Program-made: the position numbers and the translations under genes | NCBI RefSeq assembly: GCF_011040385.1 | Contig: NZ_JAAIKB010000005.1 | Location: forward strand, 388,051 to 452,050 | Origin: Falsiroseomonas algicola | GTDB lineage: Bacteria > Pseudomonadota > Alphaproteobacteria > Acetobacterales > Acetobacteraceae | Direction of reading: 5' to 3' | DNA length: 64,000 nt | In this document: positions 44,650-53,622 of the stretch, piece by piece | Layout: every line of letters begins with the position of its first letter | Position numbering within the stretch: position 1 is the first letter of the stretch | The notes under the pieces: generated by a model | The model's database searches: none | Seen by the model: only the letters and a program-made list of their open reading frames with translations | What the model was told of the DNA's origin: nothing

Positions 44650-47238
44650 ATGGATACCCCTGATCTTCGCGCCGAAGGCCCCATGGTGGGCGGGCGGCCT
44701 GCTGCTGCTCCGGAACCCGAGGCGCCGCCGCCGGCCAGGCCGCCGAAGCGGAAGCGTCGCTGGCTGGTCGGCACCATGGGCTTCCTGGTGAAGACGGCGA
44801 TCGTGCTGGTGGTGGCGGTCGGCCTGGCCGGGGCCGGGGCGGCCTGGTCGCTCTATCGCAATGCCGTGGCGGAGTTGCCGGATTATCGCTGGCTGGCGGA
44901 TTACCAGCCGCCGCAGATGTCGCGCATCTATGCCGCCGACAGTCGCCTGATGGCGGAGCTGGCGCAGGAGCGGCGGGTCTTCATCCCGATCGAGGCGATT
45001 CCCCAGCGCCTGCAGCAGGCCTTCGTTTCGGCCGAGGACCAGCGCTTCTGGACGCATCATGGCGTCGACCCCATCGGCATCGCCCGCACCGTCATGACCA
45101 ATGTGGAGGCGATCGGCAGCGGCCGGCGCCTGGCGGGCGCTTCCACCATCACGCAGCAGGTCGCCAAGAACATGCTGGTGGGGGCGGAGCGGTCGCTGAC
45201 GCGCAAGGTGCGGGAGGCGATCCTGGCGCTGCGCATCGAGCAGGCGATGCCGAAGTCCCGCATCCTCGAGATCTACCTGAACGAGATCTTCCTGGGCCAG
45301 CAGGCCTATGGCGTGGCGGCGGCGGCGCAGAACTACTTCAACAAATCGCTGGATGAGCTGTCGCTGGCGGAGGTCGCCTTCCTGGCCGCGCTGCCGAAGG
45401 CGCCGAACAACTACAACCCGATCCGCTTCCCCGAGGCCGCCAAGGCGCGCCGCGACTGGGTGCTGGAGCGGATGGCCGAGGATGGCGCCATCACGCGGGA
45501 GGATGCGGCGCGCGCGCGGGCGGAGCCGCTGGTGCCGCGGCCGCAGCGCCGGCCTGACATGGTCGCCGTCGGCCAGCACTTCACGGAGGAGGTGCGGCGG
45601 GAGCTGATCACCCGCTTCGGCCAGGACCAGACGACGATGGGCGGGCTGGTGGTGCGCACCTCGCTCGACCCGGCCCTGCAGGCGGAGGCCGAGAAGGCGC
45701 TGCGCAACGGGCTGCTGGACTATGACCGGCGCCGCGGCGGCTGGCGTGGCCCGGTGGCGCAGATTTCCGCCAGCGCGACGGAATGGCTGCCGGCGCTGCA
45801 GGCCGTGGCGCGGCCGCCCGGCATCCAGCCGGGCTGGCGCCTGGCGGTGGCGCTGGAGGTGCGGGACCGCGAGGCGCGGCTGGCATGGCTGGAGCGCCCC
45901 GATGCGCGCACGGCGCCGCAGCCCCGGACCGGCACCATGTACCTGGAGGATATCGCGACCTGGGCCCGCCCGGTGCGCGATGGCCGGATGGGGCCGGTGC
46001 TGCGCCGGATGCAGGAAGCGCTGACGCCTGGCGACGTGGTGATGGTGGAGACGCTGCCGGCCGTGGCCGCGCAGGGCCGCACGCCGGCGCGACCGGAACG
46101 CCTGATGCTGCGCCAGCTGCCGGAAGTTGAGGGCGCGGTGGTGGCGCTCGACCCCAATACCGGCCGCGTGTTGGCGATGGTGGGCGGCTTCTCCTTCGAG
46201 CGGTCCTGGTTCAACCGGGCGTCCCAGGCGATGCGCCAGCCGGGCTCCTCCTTCAAGCCCTATGTCTTCCTGGCGGGGCTGGAGGCGGGCATCCCGCCGA
46301 ACCAGCTGCTGCTGGATGCGCCGGTGGAGATCATGACGCCGCAGGGACTGTGGCGGCCGGGCAATTACGGCGGCGGCGCCGCCCAGGGCTGGGTGACGAT
46401 GCGCAGCGCGCTGGAGCGCAGCCTCAACCTGGTGACCATCCGCCTCGCCCAGCAGGTGGGCATGCCGGCGGTGGCGGATGTGGCGAACCGCTTCGGCGTC
46501 ATCCCCAACATGCCGCGCGTGCTGGCCATGTCGCTCGGCGCCGGGGAGACGACGGTGCTCCGCCAGGCCGCGGGCTATGCCAGCTTCGTCAATGGCGGCC
46601 GCCAGGTGATCCCGACGCTGATCGACAGCGTGCAGGACCGCCATGGAAGGCTCGTCTGGCGCACCGATGCGCGGGAATGCGTGGGCTGCAACAGCGACCC
46701 CGGCGCGCAGCCGCCGCGGCTGAACGACACGCGCCGGCAGATCGTGGACCCGGTGACGGCCTTCCAGATGACCAGCCTGCTGCAGGGCGTCGTGCAGCGG
46801 GGCACCGGGACCCGGGCGGGGGAGGGGCTGAACCGCCCCGTCGCCGGCAAGACCGGCACGACGGATGACTACAAGGATGCCTGGTTCGTCGGCTTCACGC
46901 CGGATCTCGTCGTCGCGGTCTGGGTCGGCTTCGATGAGCCGCGGACGCTGCGGCTGCAGAGCGAGAGCGGCGCGGATGTCACGGGCGGACGGCTGGCGAC
47001 GCCGATCTTCCGGGACGTGGTGGCGGCGGCGAGCCAGGGCACGCCTGCCATTCCCTTCCGCGCGCCGCCGGGGGTGGCGCTGGTGCGCCTGCAGCTGGAC
47101 AACGGCCAGACGATCCTGGAGGCCTTCCGCCCGGGCACGGAGAACAGCGCGCGGCCGCCTTCCGACCCCCTGGCGGGGGCTGGCGGGCCGGGGACGGCGG
47201 CGGCTGGCCTCGACAGCAATCTGGGCGGGCTCTACTGA
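44650..47238 (+). CDS. mrcA: Penicillin-binding protein 1A
   Basis: This bifunctional class A PBP has about 862 residues, normal for alphaproteobacteria. A basic cytoplasmic tail (PPKRKRRW) precedes one membrane anchor ([20 protein letters not shown]). The glycosyltransferase domain has the catalytic [12 protein letters not shown]. After an OB-like insert, the transpeptidase domain shows SSFK ([13 protein letters not shown]), SLN and KTGTTDD. It polymerises and crosslinks peptidoglycan. ATG 44650 has GGAG six bases upstream; ATG 44638 and 44590 are possible longer starts. It is followed by prfB after 7 bp. Confidence 0.95.
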   Translation: MDTPDLRAEGPMVGGRPAAAPEPEAPPPARPPKRKRRWLVGTMGFLVKTAIVLVVAVGLAGAGAAWSLYRNAVAELPDYRWLADYQPPQMSRIYAADSRLMAELAQERRVFIPIEAIPQRLQQAFVSAEDQRFWTHHGVDPIGIARTVMTNVEAIGSGRRLAGASTITQQVAKNMLVGAERSLTRKVREAILALRIEQAMPKSRILEIYLNEIFLGQQAYGVAAAAQNYFNKSLDELSLAEVAFLAALPKAPNNYNPIRFPEAAKARRDWVLERMAEDGAITREDAARARAEPLVPRPQRRPDMVAVGQHFTEEVRRELITRFGQDQTTMGGLVVRTSLDPALQAEAEKALRNGLLDYDRRRGGWRGPVAQISASATEWLPALQAVARPPGIQPGWRLAVALEVRDREARLAWLERPDARTAPQPRTGTMYLEDIATWARPVRDGRMGPVLRRMQEALTPGDVVMVETLPAVAAQGRTPARPERLMLRQLPEVEGAVVALDPNTGRVLAMVGGFSFERSWFNRASQAMRQPGSSFKPYVFLAGLEAGIPPNQLLLDAPVEIMTPQGLWRPGNYGGGAAQGWVTMRSALERSLNLVTIRLAQQVGMPAVADVANRFGVIPNMPRVLAMSLGAGETTVLRQAAGYASFVNGGRQVIPTLIDSVQDRHGRLVWRTDARECVGCNSDPGAQPPRLNDTRRQIVDPVTAFQMTSLLQGVVQRGTGTRAGEGLNRPVAGKTGTTDDYKDAWFVGFTPDLVVAVWVGFDEPRTLRLQSESGADVTGGRLATPIFRDVVAAASQGTPAIPFRAPPGVALVRLQLDNGQTILEAFRPGTENSARPPSDPLAGAGGPGTAAAGLDSNLGGLY

Positions 47239-47245
47239 ACCGCCC

Positions 47246-48376
47246 ATGCGCGCAGACGCCGAGAAGCTGAAGACCGAGATCGCGGAGAGCCTGGCGCTGC
47301 TCCGCGCCCATCTGGACTGGGACGCCGCGACGCGGCGGCTCGAGGAGCTGAACGCCCGCTCCGAGGATCCGGACCTCTGGAACAAGGCCGAGGAGGCCCA
47401 GGCGGTGATGCGGGAACGCAACCGCCTCGCCGCCCAGATCGAGGGCGTGCTGAAGCTGGAGCGCGACGTCGCCGACGCGGTCGAGCTGATCGAGATGGCG
47501 GAGGCCGAGGGCGACGCCGCCATGGCCGATGCCGCGGTCGCCGACATGCGGGGCTACGCCGAGGAGGCGAAGCACCGTGAGATCGAGAGCCTGCTGTCCG
47601 GCGAGGCCGATCCCAACGACGCCTATCTGGAAGTGAATGCCGGCGCCGGCGGCACGGAGGCGCAGGACTGGGCCGAGATGCTGCTGCGCATGTACACGCG
47701 CTGGGCGGAGCGTCGCGGCTACAAGGTCACGATGACGGAGCAGTCGGAAGGCGAGCAGGCCGGCATCAAGTCCGCCACCATCCAGGTCACCGGCTCCAAC
47801 GCCTTCGGCTGGCTGAAGACGGAGACAGGCGTGCACCGGCTGGTGCGCATCAGCCCCTTCGACGCCGCGGCGCGCCGGCAGACCAGCTTCGCGAGCATCT
47901 ACGTCTACCCCGTGATCGACGACAAGATCGAGATCGAGATCAACCCGGCGGACATCAAGACCGACACCTTCCGCGCCTCCGGTGCCGGCGGGCAGCATGT
48001 GAACAAGACGGAATCGGGCGTCCGCTTCACGCATATCCCGACCGGCATCGTCGCGGCCTCCACCCAGGACCGCAGCCAGCACCGCAACCGCGTCATCGCC
48101 ATGGATATGCTGAAGGCGCGGCTCTACGAGCTGGAGCTGCGCAAGCGGGAAGCCATCACGGCGGGGATCGAGGCCGGCAAGACCGATATCGGCTGGGGCC
48201 ACCAGATCCGGAGCTACGTGCTGCAGCCCTACCAGATGGTGAAGGATTTGCGGACGGGCGTGGAGAAGGGCAACCCGGACGCGGTGCTGGACGGGGAGAT
48301 CGACGAGTTCATGGCGGCCGCGCTGGCGCAGCGCGTCGGCGCCACGCGATCGGACGCCAGCGCCAAGGCGGACTAA
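47246..48376 (+). CDS. prfB: Peptide chain release factor 2
   Basis: This 376-residue RF2 reads UAA and UGA stop codons. It has the GGQ loop in [11 protein letters not shown] and the SPF anticodon tripeptide in [10 protein letters not shown]. The N-terminus reads straight through the LRAHLDWD region, where many bacteria have an in-frame UGA and +1 frameshift, so no programmed frameshift exists here. It begins 7 bp after the PBP1A stop. Its own stop, TAA, is embedded in the first copy of a 10-bp tandem repeat at 48374. Confidence 0.96.
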   Translation: MRADAEKLKTEIAESLALLRAHLDWDAATRRLEELNARSEDPDLWNKAEEAQAVMRERNRLAAQIEGVLKLERDVADAVELIEMAEAEGDAAMADAAVADMRGYAEEAKHREIESLLSGEADPNDAYLEVNAGAGGTEAQDWAEMLLRMYTRWAERRGYKVTMTEQSEGEQAGIKSATIQVTGSNAFGWLKTETGVHRLVRISPFDAAARRQTSFASIYVYPVIDDKIEIEINPADIKTDTFRASGAGGQHVNKTESGVRFTHIPTGIVAASTQDRSQHRNRVIAMDMLKARLYELELRKREAITAGIEAGKTDIGWGHQIRSYVLQPYQMVKDLRTGVEKGNPDAVLDGEIDEFMAAALAQRVGATRSDASAKAD

Positions 48377-48403
48377 ACTGGGATAAACTGGGATAAACTT
48401 GAC
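48374..48403. repeat. Three 10-bp tandem repeats at the prfB stop
   Basis: TAAACTGGGA occurs twice exactly (48374-48383, 48384-48393), followed by a variant, TAAACTTGAC (48394-48403). The first copy supplies the prfB stop codon. The array sits at the left edge of the lower-GC ATPase segment and may mark an insertion junction or be a protein-binding site. Confidence 0.6.
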
Positions 48404-48433
48404 CTAAATCCATAACTTTCCTCTAATCGAGGG

Positions 48434-49618
48434 ATGGATCCGCGGCGTAATCCCTATGTCCCGACTGCTGGTGCGCAGCCGCCCGAGCTTGCCGGACGAT
48501 CGTCTTTCCTGATCCAGGCGGAGATCGCTTTGGATCGGGCCCTGGCAGGCCGCTATGCGAAATCGTTCATCGCGGTCGGCCTGCGTGGCGTCGGCAAGAC
48601 AGTGCTGCTCAATCGAGTGGCCGAACTTGCCGAGCGGCGGTCATTTCGCTTCGCAATGATCGAGGCGCATGAAGATAAGCGCCTCGCAGCACTGTTGGCG
48701 CCTCAACTGCGGCGCATGACACTGGAGCTGAGCCGGCTTGGGCCGCTGACGGGTCCGATGAAGCGCCTCGGCGGGGTGCTGAAGAGCTTCGTCTCCTCCG
48801 TCAAGGTTACGGTCGGCGACATTGAACTCGGCATCGAGGTGCCACCAGAGACAGGGAGCGCCGATAGCGGCGACCTGGAGGCGGATCTGCCGGAGTTGTT
48901 CCTGGCGCTCGGAAAGGCAGCGCAGGACCGAGGCAGCGGGATCGCCGTCATCATCGACGAACTGCAATACATGGAGGAGCGTGAGCTGAGCGCCCTGATC
49001 ATGGCGTTGCATCGCACGTCCCAGTCCAGCCTTCCTGTTGTGCTAGTGGCGGCTGGTCTGCCGCAGCTGGTCGGAAAGATCGGCAAGTCGAAGAGCTACG
49101 CGGAACGCCTGTTTGATTTTCCGCCGATTGGGCCCCTCGATCCGCCCGACGCTGAACGGGCACTGGCCGAACCCGCGCGAGAGCAAGGGGTCGACTACAC
49201 CGAGGAGGCGCTGGCTCGCATCCTGGCGCTGACAAAGGGTTATCCCTACTTCCTGCAGGAATGGGGGTCCCAGGCGTGGAATGCTGCGCAGGCTTCGCCC
49301 ATTACGGCCACCGTTGTCGACCGAGCGACAGAGCAAGCGATCGAGAGCCTGGATAGGAGCTTCTTTCGAGTCCGCCTGGATCGCCTGACGCCGGTGCAGA
49401 AGCGCTACATGCGAGCCATGGCTGAACTGGGGCCTGGGCCGCACCGGTCAGGCGATATCGCCTCCATGCTGGGCCGCAAAGTCACAGCCGTGGGGCCGCT
49501 CCGAGGCGAATTGATTGCGAAGGGCATGATCTACAGCCCGAGCCATGGCGACACAGCCTTCACCGTCCCCCTGTTCGACGAGTTCATGCGCCGTGCCATG
49601 CCCTTTGAGCCGGGCTGA
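48434..49618 (+). CDS. AAA-type ATP-binding protein (archaeal-ATPase/Orc-like), probably acquired
   Basis: This 394-residue P-loop ATPase with a C-terminal winged helix belongs to the group annotated simply ATP-binding protein. It shows NPYVPTAGAQPPELAGR at the start, Walker A GLRGVGKTVLLNR near residue 50, Walker B VIIDELQYME near residue 175 and a sensor region VVLVAAGLPQLV. The last 80 residues contain a helix-turn-helix. Base composition is clearly lower in GC, and codon use is less biased than in its neighbours, which suggests transfer. GAGGG directly abuts the ATG, closer than usual. Relatives have been linked to mobile or defence contexts but have no settled role. Confidence 0.85.
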   Translation: MDPRRNPYVPTAGAQPPELAGRSSFLIQAEIALDRALAGRYAKSFIAVGLRGVGKTVLLNRVAELAERRSFRFAMIEAHEDKRLAALLAPQLRRMTLELSRLGPLTGPMKRLGGVLKSFVSSVKVTVGDIELGIEVPPETGSADSGDLEADLPELFLALGKAAQDRGSGIAVIIDELQYMEERELSALIMALHRTSQSSLPVVLVAAGLPQLVGKIGKSKSYAERLFDFPPIGPLDPPDAERALAEPAREQGVDYTEEALARILALTKGYPYFLQEWGSQAWNAAQASPITATVVDRATEQAIESLDRSFFRVRLDRLTPVQKRYMRAMAELGPGPHRSGDIASMLGRKVTAVGPLRGELIAKGMIYSPSHGDTAFTVPLFDEFMRRAMPFEPG

Positions 49619-50255
49619 CGCCGCCGCGCTGGTCGAAGCGGCGCGGGTGCTGGATGCGGCGGGGTTCATGCCGCAGAAATCGGGGAACCTGTCGCTGCGC
49701 GATGGGGACGGGTTCCTGATCACCCCCTCCGGCCTGCCCTATGCCGCGATGACCGCGGATGACCTGGTGCGCTGCGGGCGGGATGGCGCGGTGCGGGGCA
49801 GCGGGCGGCCCTCCTCCGAATGGCGGCTGCATGCGGCGATCTACCGGGCGCGGCCCGATGCGATGGCGGTGGTGCATACGCACAGCCCGATGGCGACCGC
49901 GCTGTCCTGCGCGCGTCATCCGATCCCGCCGATCCACTACATGGTGACTCTGGCCGGCGAGAGCGGGCGGCGCGGCATTCCCTGCGCCGCGCATGCCACC
50001 TTCGGGACGGAGGCGCTGGCGCAATCGGCCGTGGTGGCGCTCGGGGCGGGGCTGCGGGCGACGCTGCTGGCCAATCACGGTGTGGTCGCGCTGGGGGCGA
50101 CGCTGGCCGGGGCGGTGGCGCTGGTGCGGGAGGTGGAGAACCTGGCCGCCCAATATCTCGCGCTGCGGGCGGCTCGCATCGACCCGGTGCTGCTCTCCGA
50201 GGCCGAGCTGGCGGAGGCTGCGGCGATGCTGGGCGATTACGGGCGGCCGGTGTGA
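49593..50255 (+). CDS. Class II aldolase/adducin family protein
   Basis: This protein of about 220 residues has the FucA-like fold. Zinc histidines lie in VVHTHSPMATA and ANHGVVALG, and SGNLSLRDGDGF near residue 25 is the phosphate-binding turn. It probably cleaves or epimerises a sugar phosphate or related hydroxy-keto compound. No ATG lies near the conserved start; GTG 49593 or TTG 49605 must serve, both inside the 3' end of the ATPase gene. The native upstream region may therefore have been replaced by the ATPase insertion. Its stop overlaps the phosphatase start as GTGTGA. Confidence 0.85.
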   Translation: MPCPLSRADAAALVEAARVLDAAGFMPQKSGNLSLRDGDGFLITPSGLPYAAMTADDLVRCGRDGAVRGSGRPSSEWRLHAAIYRARPDAMAVVHTHSPMATALSCARHPIPPIHYMVTLAGESGRRGIPCAAHATFGTEALAQSAVVALGAGLRATLLANHGVVALGATLAGAVALVREVENLAAQYLALRAARIDPVLLSEAELAEAAAMLGDYGRPV

Positions 50256-50968
50256 CGCTGGCCTGGCAGCCGGCGCCCGCCCGGCTGGAGGAGGGCGTTC
50301 GGCTCTACGCCATCGGCGACGTGCACGGGATGGCCGGCAGGCTGGCGGCGCTGCATGGGCAGGTGGCCGAGGACCTGGCATCGCGTCCGGTGGCGCGGGC
50401 GGTGGTGGTGCATCTCGGCGACTATGTGGACAAGGCGGGCGACCCGGCGGCGGCGCTGGAACTGGTCACGCGATTCCGGCCGCCAGGCGCCGAAGTGGTC
50501 AATCTGCTGGGCAACCACGAGGCGATGATGCGGGACGCGCTGGCGGGTGACCGCGCGGCGGTGGATGACTGGCTCTGGTGCGGCGGGCGGGCGACCCTGG
50601 CGAGCTACGGCCTGGCGCCGGAGGCCGGGCCCGCAGCCTGGGCAGTCGCGATCCCCGAAGCCCACCAGGCCCTGCTGCGGGATGGCCTGGCGCTGAGCCA
50701 CCGGGAGGGGCCGTACTTCCTTGTCCACGCCGGCATCCGGCCTGGCGTGGCGCTGGAGGCGCAGTCGGCGGATGACCTGCTGACCATCCGCGGCCCCTTC
50801 CTGCACCACGAGGGGATGCACCCCGCCGTGATCGTCCATGGCCACACCGCGCGGCTGGCGCCCGAGATCCGTGCCAACCGCATCAACCTCGACACCGCCG
50901 CCCATGCCGGTGGCGTGTTGACCTGCGGCGTCCTCGAAAAGGACCGGATCGGGTTCCTCACAGCGTAG
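50252..50968 (+). CDS. Metallophosphoesterase, bis(5'-nucleosyl)-tetraphosphatase/PrpA-like
   Basis: This 238-residue calcineurin-like phosphatase has the dimetal motifs AIGDVHGM near residue 22, HLGDYVDKAGD near residue 55 and LLGNHEAMM near residue 86. Later histidines are in VHAGIRPG and VHGHTA. The family dephosphorylates phosphoproteins or hydrolyses Ap4A; the short form here is typical of the serine/threonine phosphatase group in alphaproteobacteria. The GTG start at 50252 overlaps the aldolase stop, giving translational coupling. Its end overlaps the convergent MFS gene by 11 bp. Confidence 0.88.
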   Translation: MTLAWQPAPARLEEGVRLYAIGDVHGMAGRLAALHGQVAEDLASRPVARAVVVHLGDYVDKAGDPAAALELVTRFRPPGAEVVNLLGNHEAMMRDALAGDRAAVDDWLWCGGRATLASYGLAPEAGPAAWAVAIPEAHQALLRDGLALSHREGPYFLVHAGIRPGVALEAQSADDLLTIRGPFLHHEGMHPAVIVHGHTARLAPEIRANRINLDTAAHAGGVLTCGVLEKDRIGFLTA

Positions 50969-52157
50969 CGGGCTGGCCTGCCGCGCTGCGGAGCACGGTC
51001 CCGCCCGCCACCCACAGTGCCAGCGCCGCCAGCGCGATGCCGGCCAGGACCAGGAAGGCGGCGCCATAGCCCGCCTGCTGCGCGACCACGCCGCCGATGG
51101 TGGAGCTGAGGGAGGCGCCGATGCCCTGCATGGTCATCACCGCCGCCAGCCCCGCCGTGGCGTGCCCGCTGCCATCCAGGATGCGCGCGACGATCCCCGG
51201 CACCGCGACGCCGAGCAGCCCGGCGCCGACGCCATCCAGCACCTGCACCGGGATCAGGGCGAGGGGATGATCGATGCTGCCCGCGATCAGCCCGCGGATC
51301 GGCAGCGCGGCCAGCGCCAGGATGAAGACAAGGCCATAGCCCCGGCGCACCGCGAGCCAGGCCGCCAGCAGCGCCATCGGGATCATCGTGGCCTGCGCCA
51401 GGATCACGGTGGCGGCCGTGTAGGCCGCGGGATCCAGGCCGGTGCCGCGCGCCACCATCGCCTGGCCCAGCAGCGGCAGCATCGCCGCATTGGCCATGTG
51501 GAACAGCGCCACCGTCCCCGCCACCAGCAGCAGCGGGCGCGACCCCAGCAGGGCGGGCAGGATGGGCTGGGCCTTCACGCCCGCGGTCGCGCCCCGCGCC
51601 GCCTCATGGTCGATGTCGCGCGGCTTGATGAGGGCCACGGCGATGACGGCGGCGATCGCCATGCCCGCCATCAGCACGAAGACCGCGACCAGCCCGAACT
51701 GCCAGCCAAGCAGCCCGGCCAGCGCCGCGGCAGTCGCATTGCCCGCGTGGTTGAAGGCCTCGTTCCGGCCGAGCTGCCGTGCATAGCCATGCTGCCGCAC
51801 CAGGCCGAGGGTGAGGGCCGCGATGCAGGGCGCGACGGCGGCGGCGGCGACGCCCGCGATCATCTGCGCCGCGACGGTGATGGCGAAGACCGGCGCCAGG
51901 TAGTTCACCGCGCAGGCCAGCACGATCAGCACGCAGGCGATGGCCAGCAGCGCGCGCTTGTGGCGGGTGGAGTCGACCAGCAGGCCGATCGGCGTCGCTG
52001 CCGCCATGCCGGCCGCGCCGCCGAGGCTCATGGCGATGCCGATGGAAGCCGGCGACCAGCCCTGCTGCTGGAGGAAGACGCCGAGGAAGGGGCCGAGCCC
52101 GTCCCGCACATCCGCGATGAAGAAATTCAGCGCATTCAGCGCGGGCAGGGAGGACAT
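50958..52157 (-). CDS. MFS transporter
   Basis: This 399-residue major facilitator has about twelve membrane helices, starting LPALNALNFFIADVRDGLG, with a LLVDSTRHKRALL loop 2-3 motif. The sequence resembles small-molecule or drug efflux carriers with a DUF-like N-terminus. The substrate cannot be deduced. ATG 52157 lacks a strong ribosome site. Upstream on the same strand lie a strong hairpin and a short ORF with a perfect ribosome site, which may form an attenuating leader for this gene. Confidence 0.87.
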   Translation of the reverse strand: MSSLPALNALNFFIADVRDGLGPFLGVFLQQQGWSPASIGIAMSLGGAAGMAAATPIGLLVDSTRHKRALLAIACVLIVLACAVNYLAPVFAITVAAQMIAGVAAAAVAPCIAALTLGLVRQHGYARQLGRNEAFNHAGNATAAALAGLLGWQFGLVAVFVLMAGMAIAAVIAVALIKPRDIDHEAARGATAGVKAQPILPALLGSRPLLLVAGTVALFHMANAAMLPLLGQAMVARGTGLDPAAYTAATVILAQATMIPMALLAAWLAVRRGYGLVFILALAALPIRGLIAGSIDHPLALIPVQVLDGVGAGLLGVAVPGIVARILDGSGHATAGLAAVMTMQGIGASLSSTIGGVVAQQAGYGAAFLVLAGIALAALALWVAGGTVLRSAAGQPATL

Positions 52158-52222
52158 GGGCCGGTCGTATCCGCAATGGTCCGGCCTGATCGCGCGGGGT
52201 CTGCGTGGGTTCCCGAAACAGC

Positions 52223-52254
52223 GAAGGCCCCGGGGATCGCTCCCCGAGGCCTTC
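52223..52254 (-). terminator. Strong hairpin between leader ORF and MFS gene
   Basis: Arms at 52223-52236 and 52241-52254 pair over 14 positions with one mismatch, closing on a TCGC/GCGA loop. On the minus strand it is followed by GCTGTTT, a short U-rich run. It lies after the 21-codon ORF and 66 bp before the MFS start, so it may terminate or attenuate transcription into the MFS gene. Confidence 0.55.
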
Positions 52255-52296
52255 CATTGCTGCCGGCGAACCGGCTGCTGTCGTCTGGTGACTCGC

Positions 52297-52362
52297 CTAC
52301 GCGATGGCGCCGGCGATGATCCAGGCTGCAGTCTCGGTGGACGCCTTGGGGCAATGAGACAC
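52297..52362 (-). CDS. 21-residue small ORF with perfect Shine-Dalgarno (leader peptide candidate)
   Basis: On the minus strand AAAGGAGGTGATCC (52377-52364) is a full complement of the 16S rRNA 3' end. A GTG codon at 52362 lies seven bases after AGGAGG. The frame runs 21 codons to TAG at 52297. The peptide begins VSHCPKAST and ends in the hydrophobic AAWIIAGAIA. It lies between the sulfotransferase gene and the MFS gene, followed by a TTCG-loop hairpin and a strong 14-bp hairpin. No homologue is known to me. It could be a leader peptide for the MFS gene or a small membrane protein in its own right. Confidence 0.55.
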   Translation of the reverse strand: MSHCPKASTETAAWIIAGAIA

Positions 52363-52446
52363 TGGATCACCTCCTTTCGGTTGTTGCGGGACAGCCAGGA
52401 GGATGGGGTGCCGGGGCGGCGGCTGCAAGGAACGTTTTGCGGCCGC

Positions 52447-53619
52447 TCAGGGCGACAGGCCGATGGCGCGGAGCCGCAGCCCCAGGGTCTGCCGCGACTT
52501 CGCGACTCCGGCGATATGGGCGGGGGCGAGGTCCTGGAACCGGAAGGCGACACGACAGGTGCCCGGCGCGGCCATGGCGGGGAGGCGCGCTTCCGCCACC
52601 TGGCGAAGGGGGGTGGCTGCCGCCTCGGTCCAATCGATCAGCGGCGCCTCCTCGATGCCCTCCTGCCACAGGCTCCACCGCATCGGGTTCACGACCGGGC
52701 GCTTGGGGCGAACGGGCCTTGGCAGTTCGAGGTCCAGAAGCACCCGGCGTTCCGGACCGGCTTCCATCGGTAGATCGAGCCAGGCTTCCTCCCCTTCGGT
52801 CCAGGCGCCATCTTCGTCCGGGACGCCGAAGCCGCTGTCGAGCAGGGCGAGGCCCGGACCCCAGGCTTCGAGTGGCAGCATGCTGCCCGGCCTGATCGGG
52901 GGCGGGCCCGGGATCGGATAGTCGAAGGCGCGCTGGAAGTTGCGCGTCCGCCGGGCGACGTCCCCCTGCTGGCCGGGCGTGAGGATCGACGCGAACTTGC
53001 CGGGCTGCCCATCCCCGACATGGCCGGGGTGCCAATGCGTCACGCCGTCATGCGAATGGGTGGTCGGGTTGGGGCCGAAGCGGCCTTGCGCCAGCATGTC
53101 GTCGATCCGCGCGCGGACCGCGTCCGGCGTCAGGGCATCGAAGACGGACCGGAGCAACGCGGGCGAGGGAGCGAGGCCCAGGAAGGCCGCGATCCGGCCG
53201 AGCGTTGCCTGATCGCGGAAGAAGCCGTCCTCGTAGCGGAGCAGGAGGCAGGGGAAGCCCTGCAGCAGGCGCGGCAGCGTCTCCGCCGATTTCTGCACGC
53301 GCCGGGAGGCCAGCCCGTAGTCCAGCTGGAAACGCCCGAGCAGGGAGGCGACCGCGTCGCGCGGTTCACGGATGGACAGGATGACGCGTCCACTGGTGCG
53401 GGCCAGGAGCCAGCGCATGCCAATGCTGGGTGCGTGGCTCTTCAGGATCATCGGCAGGTCAGGGGCGACATCCTCCGGCAACTGGTCCGGGCTGTCGGCG
53501 AATTGGCGGTGGATCGGCCCCCATTCCGCCTCCGCCAGCGCATGCACCGCGTTGTAGAGCCAGGTGGAGGCACTGCCGTACTGGCCGGCGCAGAGGATGA
53601 GGCGGGCCGTTCGCTCCAC
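52447..53619 (-). CDS. Sulfotransferase-family protein with C-terminal beta domain
   Basis: The 390-residue product has an N-terminal P-loop-like PAPS site (CAGQYGSASTWLYNAV, residues 11-26), where the usual GTT is changed to GSAS. A 3'-phosphate site, REPRDAVASLLGRF, lies near residue 84 and resembles the RNPxDxxxS motif. The C-terminal 150 residues form a beta-rich region with DGAWTEGEEAWL and TLGLRLRAIGL, similar to the end of the TPR-glycosyltransferase at 2360. GTG 53619 starts 3 bp after the acyl-CoA ligase stop, so it is part of the prpE-hydratase-ligase transcript. The acceptor is unknown; a polysaccharide or lipid is possible. Confidence 0.72.
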   Translation of the reverse strand: MERTARLILCAGQYGSASTWLYNAVHALAEAEWGPIHRQFADSPDQLPEDVAPDLPMILKSHAPSIGMRWLLARTSGRVILSIREPRDAVASLLGRFQLDYGLASRRVQKSAETLPRLLQGFPCLLLRYEDGFFRDQATLGRIAAFLGLAPSPALLRSVFDALTPDAVRARIDDMLAQGRFGPNPTTHSHDGVTHWHPGHVGDGQPGKFASILTPGQQGDVARRTRNFQRAFDYPIPGPPPIRPGSMLPLEAWGPGLALLDSGFGVPDEDGAWTEGEEAWLDLPMEAGPERRVLLDLELPRPVRPKRPVVNPMRWSLWQEGIEEAPLIDWTEAAATPLRQVAEARLPAMAAPGTCRVAFRFQDLAPAHIAGVAKSRQTLGLRLRAIGLSP

Positions 53620-53622
53620 CCC

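Noticed and set aside
52136..52354. A 72-codon minus-strand frame overlapping the leader ORF
   Set aside because: It needs a TTG start too far from the ribosome site, has Arg/Gly/Pro shadow composition and runs into the MFS gene.
52362..52380. Match to the 3' end of 16S rRNA (CTGGATCACCTCCTTTC on the plus strand)
   Set aside because: Only 17 bases match and the flanks do not, so it is not an rRNA fragment; on the minus strand it is a perfect Shine-Dalgarno for a short ORF.
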